Program-made: the position numbers and the translations under genes
Part shown: piece by piece, positions 17,448 through 25,797 of the stretch
Numbering within the stretch: the first letter of the stretch is position 1
How the letters are laid out: each line of letters starts with the position of its first letter
The notes under the pieces: model-generated
Database searches by the model: none
What the model was told of the DNA's origin: nothing
The model's input: only the letters and a program-made list of their open reading frames with translations
NCBI RefSeq assembly: GCF_000812965.1
Contig: NZ_JSYN01000002.1
Span: 310,001 to 374,000, forward strand
Direction of reading: 5' to 3'
Length of the DNA: 64,000 nt
Source of the DNA: Pedobacter kyungheensis
GTDB taxonomy: Bacteria; Bacteroidota; Bacteroidia; Sphingobacteriales; Sphingobacteriaceae

Positions 17448-17485
17448 ATCAGATTTTCCGGTTTCAATGGAACCGGAAATCTGAT
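17448..17485 (-). terminator. Hairpin terminating the histidine kinase transcript
   Basis: ATCAGATTT plus CCGGTT (17448-17463, one bulged T) pairs with AACCGGAAATCTGAT (17471-17485). On the minus strand it is followed by GTTTTG. It begins 46 bp after the kinase stop codon. Confidence 0.5.
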
Positions 17486-17530
17486 ATTTCGGCAGGACAA
17501 AGCTCCAAAACAAGAAAAAAGTTATTCGAT

Positions 17531-18598
17531 TTAAATAATGGCCAAATTGACTTGAAAAACGCTTCCTCTTCCGTCAGGGTCATGAACTGAAATGGATCCA
17601 GCATGCTTCAACACCAGCTCATGACATAAAAAAAGACCGATTCCCAATCCGTCTATTTTCTCAGCATGACTCACACGGTAAAACTTTTGGAAAATTTTCA
17701 TTTTTTCGATAGCCGTGATACCGATCCCGTAATCCCGGACAGACAGCGTCAGGGTTTCTCTGCTGATTGTGACAGCGATATCAACCACTGCAGGCCCGCC
17801 TGAGTATTTAATTGCGTTGTTAAGCAGATTGGTAATTACCTGCCCGATCCGGCAACGATCAGCGCAGATGATAATCTCATCTAATTCTTCGATCGTTATC
17901 GTGCATTCTGGATTTATGATGAGTGCATTATGCACGCTTTCCTTCAAAAGGGCACAAAAATCGAACCTGGTTTTGTTAAGTTTTAATTCCTGTGAAGCTG
18001 AAACTACTGGAGAGGAGATCTCATGCAATAGTTGGGAGATCCGGTCTGCAGAAAGCAGTGCGCGGGATGCGACCGTCAAAACCCTGTTATCCTGCTGGTC
18101 TTTCAAATGACGTTCGATAATTTGAAGGGAGGCCCTCACTGCGGACAGGGGTGTTTTAAGCTCATGCATGGCAACATTTATGAGCTCATCGCGCAGGATT
18201 TCGATATCTTTTCTTTCTGTAATATTTACGGTCGTGCCCAGAATTTTAACGGGGAGAGATTCCTGAAATAAAACCTCACCATTGGCTTCAATCCATATCA
18301 CCTGACCGTCGGGATGGCGAACCCGGTATTGGGCTGAATAGAGTTGGCGGTTTGAAATGGCATGTTGCACACTGGACATCATTGCTGGCAAGTCCTTGGC
18401 AAGAATGCAACTTAACATTTGGTTATAGGAAAATTGTTTATCTGTTTCCCAGCCAAAATTCCGCTTACACTGAGCTGTGCAAATCATGCTGTTACCATTC
18501 TGTAAATCTAATTCCCAAAAGCCTATTTGGGCCTGTATGAGTGCATCATTCAGGTGTTTCTGAGAAATAGTAAAGGTGGCATCGCCTGATTGGATCAT
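17531..18598 (-). CDS. PAS-domain sensor histidine kinase
   Basis: A soluble 355-residue kinase. Residues 15-130 form a PAS/PAC sensor (GFWELDLQNG, YRVRHPDGQVIWIEANGEV, GTTVNITERK). The H-box is AMHELKTPL with phospho-acceptor His145, the N-box NLLNNAIKYSGG at about 257-268, the G1 box VRDYGIGI at about 287-294 and the G2 box GLGIGLFLC at about 317-325. No membrane helix is present, so it senses a cytoplasmic signal or gets input through PAS. No receiver gene overlaps it; the likely partner is the response regulator at 19352-19711. Confidence 0.93.
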   Translation of the reverse strand: MIQSGDATFTISQKHLNDALIQAQIGFWELDLQNGNSMICTAQCKRNFGWETDKQFSYNQMLSCILAKDLPAMMSSVQHAISNRQLYSAQYRVRHPDGQVIWIEANGEVLFQESLPVKILGTTVNITERKDIEILRDELINVAMHELKTPLSAVRASLQIIERHLKDQQDNRVLTVASRALLSADRISQLLHEISSPVVSASQELKLNKTRFDFCALLKESVHNALIINPECTITIEELDEIIICADRCRIGQVITNLLNNAIKYSGGPAVVDIAVTISRETLTLSVRDYGIGITAIEKMKIFQKFYRVSHAEKIDGLGIGLFLCHELVLKHAGSISVHDPDGRGSVFQVNLAII

Positions 18599-18805
18599 CT
18601 TTTATGACTGCATCAATTTCAGTCAAAGGTAATGATTAAAAATTATCACCCGAATCAATCATCCGCAATACTTACCACCTTGCGGAGTAAAAACAACTTG
18701 GCGGATTTTGCGCCCAAAACTAAAGCATGAAGAATTTTATGTGCAAACAAAGCTTTTGATGACATTGAATCTTTTCTTACCTCAATTTCGCAATAGCGCT
18801 GAAAA

Positions 18806-19339
18806 TCATACAGGATTAATCACATATTTTGTGGACACGTGAACAAAAAGTAGACGGTCCATTTTCGCTGCCTTAAAATTTTCTGTGAGCAATTCAGACA
18901 CCTCGTCATTTCCCAGTTTCGCTGAGGCGATCTGCAGCATCTGGAAAGAGGACATCTCCACACTTTTGATATTCTGAAGGTAAAAAATGATGGAAAGATC
19001 GGATATTTCATCATCATTGATTGCACGTTCAATCGAATGGAAAGCTTCATCTATCAGGCTCGTCAACCCCTTGATGCGCTTAAGGGATGCCTTACAATCG
19101 ATTAGGTTGTAAACCATTTCAATCCTTGCAAGCTGGTTTTCAACATCCTTAACTGTTTCCAGGATAACATCCTGCAATACGGAAAACTTTACATGGTTAA
19201 GCAACAAAGGCAGTTTCTTCAACAGATGTATTTTTGCCGCATAAATCCGATTTAAATGATTGACTATAAAAGATTTAACTAAACCGACCGATACCGGTAC
19301 ATGTGCCAAGGGGTCGAACCCTAATGATTTATTTTTCAT
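18806..19339 (-). CDS. Divergent DUF892-like ferritin-fold protein
   Basis: A 177-residue helical protein that can be laid along DUF892: SFIVNHLNRIYAAKIHLLKK against the DELKDIYWAEKHL helix, ETVKDVENQLARIEMVYNLI, then LTSLIDEAFHSI and LQNIKSVEMSSFQMLQIASA. Most Glu/His positions that would hold the di-metal centre in the canonical relative at 6970-7563 are changed (for example EHYE to KSVE). It is probably a structural or signalling derivative. It sits 12 bp after the response regulator gene, so the two are co-transcribed. Confidence 0.65.
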   Translation of the reverse strand: MKNKSLGFDPLAHVPVSVGLVKSFIVNHLNRIYAAKIHLLKKLPLLLNHVKFSVLQDVILETVKDVENQLARIEMVYNLIDCKASLKRIKGLTSLIDEAFHSIERAINDDEISDLSIIFYLQNIKSVEMSSFQMLQIASAKLGNDEVSELLTENFKAAKMDRLLFVHVSTKYVINPV

Positions 19340-19351
19340 TTCTTTATACAG

Positions 19352-19711
19352 TTAACAATATTGCTTAACCTGATCGAGTACATGCGCGATATCAAAAGGC
19401 TTTGTGATAAACCCATTAGCCCCACTGTGATCCGCTAATTTCCCGAGCTCTAGTTCGGCAGATATTAATAAAATAGGTATATTCATCGTTCGTGGATTGG
19501 ATTTATAATCACTGCAAAGTTCGGCACCGGTTTTCTCAAATCCGCTGATACGCACATCGGTTATCACAAGCGCGGGATTGATTTCCGCGACGGATTGCGG
19601 GGATAACCCTTTTTGTGATATACAAGGGGTATATCCTGCATCCTGAAGGATTAATTCCATGATATTCAGGATATCCTCATCATCGTCGATAACTAGTATG
19701 GTTTTATTCAT
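19352..19711 (-). CDS. Response regulator receiver protein (single domain)
   Basis: A 119-residue CheY-like protein with no output domain. Motifs are ILVIDDDEDIL (acidic pocket), VITDVRI (phospho-acceptor Asp at about residue 52), LLISAE (Ser switch) and FITKPFDI (conserved Lys). It lies 29 bp after the PAS-AraC gene and 12 bp before the DUF892-like gene. It may relay phosphate from the PAS kinase at 17531-18598. Confidence 0.93.
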   Translation of the reverse strand: MNKTILVIDDDEDILNIMELILQDAGYTPCISQKGLSPQSVAEINPALVITDVRISGFEKTGAELCSDYKSNPRTMNIPILLISAELELGKLADHSGANGFITKPFDIAHVLDQVKQYC

Positions 19712-19740
19712 TATTAAATCGGTTCATTGCCTATGCTGGT

Positions 19741-20574
19741 CTATAACAGTTCAGATACATCAATACCATAGGCCTGGTTAAAAATCTCTTGAAAGTACGC
19801 ACGGGAGGCGTAGCCGGCTACATTTGCGATTTCTGTAACCGTCCTGTATTTCCCGCTTGCGATGGCTTCCCATGCCATTTGCATGCGAATCATACGAACT
19901 AGTTTATTTGGGGTTATTCCCAATATTTTCTTTACCTGTCTATGGAGCTGGCGTTCACTCATTGCAAGGTCAGAGCTTATTGTGGCAAGCGTTACATACT
20001 CAGAGCCACGGTTTTGTCTGACCGCTAATTCAAATTTCCCCAGCCAGTGTTGATCTGTCTGAGGCATTTTATCGCGTGTATATAATTCCAGGTGAGGCTC
20101 TTTTGCACCAAGATTTCGTCTGAGGGTATCAGGGGAAATTTTAAGCGCCTGGATCTGTTCGGCATTCAAGGCGGAAAGAACGGTACTTATACGATCTGCC
20201 TCGCTTTGCACATTTCGATAGCTGAGCTCTTTTGCGATGCAAAATATCACGTCGTACTTATCGGCATAGACAGCTGTCCAAAACAGCCATACTATTTGCC
20301 CCTGTTTGGTAACCAATCTGTTTTCAAACTTTTGGACGCTCCGATCACCATATAGTGTAGCATGGATTTCAAGATAATTGTTGACATCTTCCGGATGGAT
20401 ATAATGATCTAATGGCTGAGTTAATAGTTCATCATATTCATAACCGAGCAATTTTGTAACAGCGAAATTCATTTTTTTAAAATACCTGTCGCGGCCGACT
20501 ATGCAAACCAAATCTGGCATAAGTTCCGTTAAATAATCCAGATCGAAAATATTCAGTATTTTTACGCTTTCCAT
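19741..20574 (-). CDS. PAS domain plus AraC-type DNA-binding regulator
   Basis: From the ATG at 20574 (MESVKILNIFDLDYL) the protein has a PAS domain of about 110 residues (LVCIVGRDRYFKKMN, LDHYIHPEDVNNYLEIH, IVWLFWTAVY). It ends in an AraC domain with two helix-turn-helices: ATISSDLAMSERQLHRQVKK and VTEIANVAGYASRAYFQEIF. The open frame begins at 20646, but the first 24 residues are unlikely. It heads a minus-strand unit with the response regulator and DUF892-like gene, and probably controls it in response to a PAS-sensed signal. Confidence 0.87.
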   Translation of the reverse strand: MESVKILNIFDLDYLTELMPDLVCIVGRDRYFKKMNFAVTKLLGYEYDELLTQPLDHYIHPEDVNNYLEIHATLYGDRSVQKFENRLVTKQGQIVWLFWTAVYADKYDVIFCIAKELSYRNVQSEADRISTVLSALNAEQIQALKISPDTLRRNLGAKEPHLELYTRDKMPQTDQHWLGKFELAVRQNRGSEYVTLATISSDLAMSERQLHRQVKKILGITPNKLVRMIRMQMAWEAIASGKYRTVTEIANVAGYASRAYFQEIFNQAYGIDVSELL

Positions 20575-21113
20575 TATGCATTTGACATCAGCCACCCGGG
20601 TTGGATGGCTTGGGATTTGGTTAAAGAAACACATTCTTGACGACAATGTTTAGCTAAGCTTACCCCGAAACTCAATTTGTCAGCTTTGCGTATAAATACG
20701 TCAGTTATCTTCACCTAAAAAGTTGCTGATTGAGGCAATCAAATCTGCCAGTATTAATAATAACCCAAAACTGACGGTATAACAAATCCGCTCTTTAGAT
20801 ATCGCTCAGCTATTACAGGTGCCCGCCCTGAATCCCTTCCAATATGACAATACTTGTTTTTTTTAAACGTAAAATGAAATGGCTTGACCTTTGAAACCTA
20901 TCTTGAAGTGATGTATTTCGATACCAATCAGCTGGCAAAAAAAATTTCCTTCCCTTCTCGTGTTCATCCTGGTGTTTCATAAAATGACATCGCTGTAAGC
21001 TCGCCGGAGGAAGCAATAATTTACCTTCCCTCAGCAGGCTTTTATGGTAAATATTACGATAATTTTGCTACTCATCTCACGTATGGTTATCTTTAAAATC
21101 CCAACAATACTAA
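20575..21113. other. Divergent intergenic region before the Crp/Fnr gene
   Basis: About 540 bases between two divergently read regulators. It must hold both promoters, but I found no strong TAnnTTTG box or perfect palindrome in it, and no gene. Confidence 0.35.
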
Positions 21114-21755
21114 ATGAAAAATATGGTAGTCGCTGAATATATCGACAGGCTCTTTACGCAATTCGAACCTTCATTAAAGGAGATACTGACCAACAATGCT
21201 ACACTTCGCGATTTTAAAATTGGCGATATGCTTATGCAGACTGGACAAAATATGCGCTCTACCGTTATAATTGTGGAAGGCACGGTTAAATTGTACCGCG
21301 AGGGCGAAGATGGCCAGGAATTCTTTATGTACTATCTCCAACCGGGCAATGCCTGCGCCCTATCTATGATATGCGCGACCAAACAGCAAACCAGTCAGGT
21401 AATGGCCAAGGCTATTCAGCAAACAAAAGCTTTGATGATCCCCATTGTTTTGATGGATCAGCTGATGCGTGATTACAAGACATGGTATTATTTTGTCATC
21501 GAAACCTACCGCACGCGATTTGAAGAATTGCTGTTTGTTATCGATAATATTGCCTTTAAGGCTATGGATGAGCGACTGGCCTTTTATCTTAAAAAACAGG
21601 CTGCCGATCTGAGCACAAAGCAATTGCACCTCACCCACAACCAGATCGCTTCAGATCTGAATACTTCGAGAGAGGTAATTTCCAGGCTGCTCAAAAAAAT
21701 GGAACAATCCGGACAAATTAAGATGCAACGCAATTACATCGAATACCTGATTTAA
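21114..21755 (+). CDS. Crp/Fnr family transcriptional regulator
   Basis: A 213-residue regulator. The N-terminal cyclic-nucleotide-binding-like barrel is seen in FKIGDMLMQTGQNMRSTVII, GTVKLYREGEDGQEFFMYYL and GNACALSMICATKQQTSQV. The C-terminal winged helix is HNQIASDLNTSREVISRLLK. Cysteines in the CALSMICA segment could sense redox or persulfide state, as other family members do, but this is inference. It sits immediately upstream of the sulfur genes and two Crp-type palindromes precede two of them, so it is the likely activator of the module. Confidence 0.92.
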   Translation: MKNMVVAEYIDRLFTQFEPSLKEILTNNATLRDFKIGDMLMQTGQNMRSTVIIVEGTVKLYREGEDGQEFFMYYLQPGNACALSMICATKQQTSQVMAKAIQQTKALMIPIVLMDQLMRDYKTWYYFVIETYRTRFEELLFVIDNIAFKAMDERLAFYLKKQAADLSTKQLHLTHNQIASDLNTSREVISRLLKKMEQSGQIKMQRNYIEYLI

Positions 21756-21798
21756 CCCATCTGACCTGTGAACATTCATTCCCAGAAAAAATCTGCAG

Positions 21799-21814
21799 TG
21801 TGACTAAAATCACC
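21799..21814 (+). promoter_or_regulatory. Crp-type operator before the TauE/SafE gene
   Basis: TGTGACTAAAATCACC has the TGTGA-N6-TCAC(C) pattern of Crp-family sites. Its centre lies 33 bp before a GATTTTTG box (21836-21843), a 7/8 match to TAnnTTTG. That places the site over the -33 region, the usual place for activation by contact with polymerase. Confidence 0.6.
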
Positions 21815-21859
21815 AACATTGCCGCAGCACAATCCGATTTTTGTCAGAAATTGACATAT

Positions 21860-22657
21860 ATGGAAATCATTGCTTATCTTGCCGCTGCTTTAATCGGCAT
21901 CTCGCTTGGCCTAATAGGCGGTGGCGGCTCAATACTAACCATGCCCGTATTGGTTTACCTCTTTGGAGTAAACCCGCTACTTGCCACCTCATACTCATTG
22001 TTTATTGTAGGTACTACCAGTCTGGCAGGCACCATTGGTAACTTCAGGCGTGGCCTGGTCAACATAAAAACCGCCCTGTTATTCGGCAGCGCATCCATAT
22101 CCACTGTGTTTTTAACCCGAAAATTCATTATCCCCAACATCCCCAAAACCATCTTCAGCATCGGCGGTTTCGAACTCAGTGAAAACATGCTCATGATGAT
22201 ACTTTTTGCCTTATTGATGGTGGCTGCCGCCATCGCAATGATCAAAGGCGCCAGGGAATTACCTGGATCCGTTGTGGAAAAACGCAAGCCACATATGGGC
22301 AAACTTTTCTGCTATGGTCTCGCCATCGGCCTTACCACTGGCTTTTTAGGCGCAGGTGGTGGTTTTTTGCTCATTCCTACCCTGGTAGTTCTGGTAGGAT
22401 TGCCCATGAAAGAGGCAGTTGGCACATCACTTTTCATCATCGCGCTTAACTCAGTCATCGGCTTTACCGGTGACTTGGGCCATTTTTCTATTGATTGGGT
22501 GTTTCTCGCAAAAATAACTGCGGTTGCCATAACAGGTATAATGGCCGGCGGGGTGATCAATAGAAAAATAGACGGGGGGAAACTGAAAAAAGGTTTCGGA
22601 TGGTTTGTACTGGTCATGGGCTGTTACATCATCCTGAAGGAAATCGCATTTAACTGA
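21860..22657 (+). CDS. Sulfite exporter TauE/SafE family (TSUP) permease
   Basis: An inner-membrane exporter of sulfur oxyanions or organosulfonates. From the ATG at 21860 (MEIIAYLAAALIGISLGLIG) it has about eight hydrophobic segments with the family's paired motifs GLIGGGGSILTMPVLVYLFG and GFLGAGGGFLLIPTLVVLVG, plus GTSLFIIALNSVIGF. The GTG at 21800 opens the same frame but lies inside the operator, so it is rejected as start. It is the second gene of the sulfur module and probably clears sulfite or thiosulfate formed by the dioxygenase downstream. Confidence 0.93.
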   Translation: MEIIAYLAAALIGISLGLIGGGGSILTMPVLVYLFGVNPLLATSYSLFIVGTTSLAGTIGNFRRGLVNIKTALLFGSASISTVFLTRKFIIPNIPKTIFSIGGFELSENMLMMILFALLMVAAAIAMIKGARELPGSVVEKRKPHMGKLFCYGLAIGLTTGFLGAGGGFLLIPTLVVLVGLPMKEAVGTSLFIIALNSVIGFTGDLGHFSIDWVFLAKITAVAITGIMAGGVINRKIDGGKLKKGFGWFVLVMGCYIILKEIAFN

Positions 22658-22677
22658 TCGCTGCAACCAACTTTCTG

Positions 22678-22693
22678 TGTGACTAAAGTCACC
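22678..22693 (+). promoter_or_regulatory. Crp-type operator before the persulfide dioxygenase gene
   Basis: TGTGACTAAAGTCACC is a near-perfect palindrome (GTGACT-AA-AGTCAC) and differs at one base from the site at 21799. Its centre is 33 bp before TAACTTCG (22715-22722), a 7/8 TAnnTTTG match, the same spacing as at the first site. Confidence 0.65.
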
Positions 22694-22735
22694 TGTTATC
22701 CTATCCTTAAGCACTAACTTCGAAATATTAATTTA

Positions 22736-24160
22736 ATGAAAATGATAATAGAACAAATTTACACCGGATGTCTGGCACAGGGTGCTTATTACATCCAGAG
22801 CAATGGGGAGGCCGCCATTATTGACCCGCTTCGCGAGGTGAGCCCTTATATCGAGCGTGCATACCGAAATAACGCAGAAATTAAATATGTACTGGAAACG
22901 CACTTCCACGCGGATTTTGTTTCCGGCCACATTGATCTGGCTAAGAAAAGCGGTGCAAAGATCGTTTATGGGCCAAACGCAAAACCGGATTTCGACTTCT
23001 ATGCAGCCAAAGATGGGGAAATTTTAAAACTGGGGGGCGCCAAAATCAAGGTGCTTCATACCCCAGGGCACACCATGGAAAGCACCTGTTTTTTGGTTAG
23101 CGATGAGCAGGGAAAAGAGATTGCGCTTTTTTCCGGAGATACCCTTTTTATAGGTGATGTGGGAAGGCCGGATTTAGCGCAAAAACTCTTTAGCGAATTA
23201 ACAAGCGAAATGCTCGCAGCTTACCTTTTCGACTCGTTGCGGAAAAAGATTATGCCCCTGGATGATGGTATTGTTGTATATCCGGCACATGGAGCGGGTA
23301 GCGCCTGTGGAAAAAACATGAGCACGGAAACAAGCGATCTTTTGGGCAATCAAAAAAAAACCAATTATGCCTTGAGGGAAGATATGTCGCAGGATGAGTT
23401 CGTAAAAGCGGTGACAGCTGGCTTGATGCCTCCTCCGGCATACTTCCCGGAGAATGTGATGATGAACGTCCATGGATATGATAGTTTTGATGAGGTAATC
23501 AAAAGAGGCCTGCAAGCCTTGGATCCAGGTACTTTTGAGCTGGTGGCCAACCAAACCGGAGCGGTGATTCTAGATACCAGGGCTCCCCAGGTTTTTGCCA
23601 AAGGCTTTATTCCAAATGCCATTAACATTGGAATTGATGGAAGCTTCGCACCCTGGGTTGGCACATTAATCCCGGATATCAAACAGCCCATCTTGCTGAT
23701 AGCTGATGAAGGAAAAATCCAAGAAGTACTTACCCGCTTGTCCCGCGTAGGTTTTGACGGCACGGTAGGTTATTTAGATGGTGGTTTTGAGGCTTGGGAA
23801 AACGCCGGAAAGGAAACCGACAGGATAGGTTCAGTTTCTGCAGAAGAGCTAGCCAGGATGTTAAAGGAATCACAATTGGCCATAATAGATGTCAGAAAAG
23901 CAAACGAGTTTCTAAGCGAACATGTCGAAGGTGCTATTAACCTCCCGCTAGATTATATTAACGATAACACTGGCAGCCTGGATAAGGACAAAACCTACTT
24001 TGTGCACTGTGCCGGAGGCTACCGGTCGGTAATATTCAACTCGATTATGCGGGCAAGGGGGTATCACAACCTGATTGATGTCTCCGGAGGCTTTACAGCC
24101 ATAAAACAAACCGGAGAGATCGCAGTCACAGCATTCATGTGCCGCAGTACATTTGCCTGA
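22736..24160 (+). CDS. Persulfide dioxygenase-rhodanese fusion (MBL fold, CstB-like)
   Basis: Oxidises low-molecular-weight persulfides to sulfite and can transfer sulfane sulfur. Residues 1-240 are an ETHE1-type metallo-beta-lactamase domain: THFHADFVSGH (His56, His58, Asp60, His65), HTPGHTMES, FSGDTLFIGDVGRPD and VYPAHGAGSACG. Two rhodanese domains follow. The first (about 250-360) has ILLIADEG in place of the active-site Cys and looks inactive. The second has FVHCAGGYRS with Cys425. The architecture matches S. aureus CstB. Predicted cytoplasmic. Controlled by its own Crp-type site. Confidence 0.93.
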   Translation: MKMIIEQIYTGCLAQGAYYIQSNGEAAIIDPLREVSPYIERAYRNNAEIKYVLETHFHADFVSGHIDLAKKSGAKIVYGPNAKPDFDFYAAKDGEILKLGGAKIKVLHTPGHTMESTCFLVSDEQGKEIALFSGDTLFIGDVGRPDLAQKLFSELTSEMLAAYLFDSLRKKIMPLDDGIVVYPAHGAGSACGKNMSTETSDLLGNQKKTNYALREDMSQDEFVKAVTAGLMPPPAYFPENVMMNVHGYDSFDEVIKRGLQALDPGTFELVANQTGAVILDTRAPQVFAKGFIPNAINIGIDGSFAPWVGTLIPDIKQPILLIADEGKIQEVLTRLSRVGFDGTVGYLDGGFEAWENAGKETDRIGSVSAEELARMLKESQLAIIDVRKANEFLSEHVEGAINLPLDYINDNTGSLDKDKTYFVHCAGGYRSVIFNSIMRARGYHNLIDVSGGFTAIKQTGEIAVTAFMCRSTFA

Positions 24161-24245
24161 TCCAAAACACATTATTATTCAATTAAACGAGGAGATTTTA
24201 GGCGTCCAAACCCCTAGACATCAAATAAATTAAACATAATTACCT

Positions 24246-24260
24246 TATCAAATTTTGATA
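24246..24260 (+). promoter_or_regulatory. 15 bp palindrome before the first YeeE/YedE gene
   Basis: TATCAAA-T-TTTGATA is a perfect inverted repeat ending nine bases before the ATG at 24270. The half-site differs from the Crp-type sites upstream. It could be a second regulator's operator or a translation-blocking hairpin. Confidence 0.3.
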
Positions 24261-24269
24261 CAAAACACC

Positions 24270-24827
24270 ATGATTGATCTCATTAAACAGCCCTGGCCCT
24301 GGTATTTTTCGGGCACCATGATTGCACTCATCATGCTCTTACTGCTTTTTTTCGGAAAGTCATTTGGCTTCTCATCAAATTTGCGCACGATGTGCAGTAT
24401 GGCCGGAGCTGGCAGAAAAATAAGATTTTTTGATTTTCAATGGAAGAACCAAATCTGGAATATGATGTTCCTAATCGGATCTGTCGCAGGAGGATATATC
24501 GCGACAAATTTTTTAAGCAATCCATCCCCCTTAAAATTATCTCCGGCGACAGTTGCAGATTTGAACCGTTTGAATGTCAGTTTTGATGGCACATTAAATC
24601 CAGCCAGTCTGTTTTCTTTGCCCGCATTGACAGACTCCAAAACCCTCGCTATCCTACTTATTGGCGGCTTACTGGTTGGTTTTGGCTCGCGCTATGCCGG
24701 CGGTTGCACTTCAGGGCACGCAATATCCGGCCTTTCGAATCTGCAACTCCCTTCCCTGATTGCAGTAATCGGGTTCTTTATAGGGGGACTCATTATGACT
24801 TTTCTGATTATACCCTTTATTTTTTAA
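24270..24827 (+). CDS. YeeE/YedE family sulfur transporter, first half
   Basis: A membrane protein of 185 residues with about four to five helices (FSGTMIALIMLLLLFFGKSF, NMMFLIGSVAGGYIATNF, LAILLIGGLLVGFGSRY, LIAVIGFFIGGLIMTFLII). The family cysteine block GCTSGHAISG is present, as in thiosulfate importer TsuA and relatives, where Cys binds the sulfur substrate. TTG at 24255 also opens the frame, but ATG 24270 is preferred. The partner half follows 10 bp later. Likely moves thiosulfate or a similar sulfur species for the dioxygenase/rhodanese. Confidence 0.9.
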   Translation: MIDLIKQPWPWYFSGTMIALIMLLLLFFGKSFGFSSNLRTMCSMAGAGRKIRFFDFQWKNQIWNMMFLIGSVAGGYIATNFLSNPSPLKLSPATVADLNRLNVSFDGTLNPASLFSLPALTDSKTLAILLIGGLLVGFGSRYAGGCTSGHAISGLSNLQLPSLIAVIGFFIGGLIMTFLIIPFIF

Positions 24828-24837
24828 ATCAACGCTC

Positions 24838-25251
24838 ATGAAGCTCATAAAATATATGTTAGCCGGTATGCTTTTCGGCATTATCATGATAAAATCCGAA
24901 GCTGCATCGTGGTACCGGATCCAGGAAATGTTTCGTTTCCAATCCTTCCACATGTATGGTATTATAGGCACCGCAGTGGTTTTAGGTATAATTGCGGTAA
25001 TGCTGATCAAGAAATTTAACATTAAGGACATTGCCGGAAACCCTATCCTGTTCCATCATAAAGAAAGGGCTTATTTCAAATACGCCTTTGGTGGAGCCAT
25101 TTTTGGTTTGGGCTGGGCACTTACAGGCGCATGTCCCGGACCAATGTTTGTTAACCTGGGTAGCGGATATGCTGGGATGGCAATAGTCATACTTGGTGCT
25201 CTACTGGGAACCTTCCTGTATGGCGTAATCAAAAATAACTTACCCCACTAG
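24838..25251 (+). CDS. YeeE/YedE family sulfur transporter, second half
   Basis: A 137-residue membrane protein with four helices (YMLAGMLFGIIMIKSEAASW, MYGIIGTAVVLGIIAVMLI, YAFGGAIFGLGWALTGACPG, MAIVILGALLGTFLYGVI). The conserved TGACPGP motif supplies the second cysteine. In larger YeeE proteins the two halves are fused; here they are separate genes 10 bp apart and should assemble together in the inner membrane. Last gene of the sulfur module. Confidence 0.88.
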   Translation: MKLIKYMLAGMLFGIIMIKSEAASWYRIQEMFRFQSFHMYGIIGTAVVLGIIAVMLIKKFNIKDIAGNPILFHHKERAYFKYAFGGAIFGLGWALTGACPGPMFVNLGSGYAGMAIVILGALLGTFLYGVIKNNLPH

Positions 25252-25684
25252 CAATAATGCAGGTCCAGGTGAGAAAACCTACCGCGATGACCGATCATCG
25301 CTGCCCAAGGAACTAAAAAGGGAAAGTATATAGATACTTTAGTTCAGTTTGAAAACAAGATAGGCTGCGCGTTGAATGCATAGGCTAAAGTTAAAACCGG
25401 CTATAAAATCCTGATGATAGCTAAGCGATCTGCCTCATTAATACGTTCATTGTTGCGAAACTGATAAACTCAGGCATCGGGCCTTAAGGATATTAACCCC
25501 AGGCGCAATAGCCGATTACGCCCACCTCCACGAATGGCTAAAAGTTTAGTGCTTAAAAATCCCTTTAGCTGCGCACAGCCAAAACTTTGTCAGTGCGTGC
25601 CGGATTGTTGGATACTTTTTTTGTGGAGGTATTTTAAGTCCTGCACCGACTGGATAACGAAAATTCAAATATCGCCCAAAATTA
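25252..25684. other. Intergenic region after the sulfur module, with hairpin
   Basis: No gene supported. A perfect 7 bp stem, GCGATGA (25284-25290) with TCATCGC (25295-25301) and loop CCGA, stands 32 bp after the last stop codon but lacks a T-run. The remaining sequence up to the terminator at 25685 could encode a small RNA, with no direct evidence. Confidence 0.35.
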
Positions 25685-25715
25685 AGCCTTGCAAATGGTT
25701 GCAAGGCTATTTTTG
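25685..25715 (+). terminator. Intrinsic terminator with 10 bp perfect stem
   Basis: AGCCTTGCAA (25685-25694) pairs with TTGCAAGGCT (25699-25708) around ATGG, followed by ATTTTT. It lies about 430 bp past the YeeE gene, so it may end a long 3' tail or a separate short RNA. Confidence 0.7.
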
Positions 25716-25797
25716 AATCTAAATCGTCCCGAAGATTTGATTTAACACTAAAATATCAAATTGCAGGAAATATGTCAATACCATCGTAAAAAAATAC

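Noticed and set aside
21800..21859. GTG start giving the TauE/SafE protein 20 extra residues
   Set aside because: The GTG lies inside the Crp-type operator, and the extra residues are not family-like; ATG 21860 gives the natural N-terminal helix.
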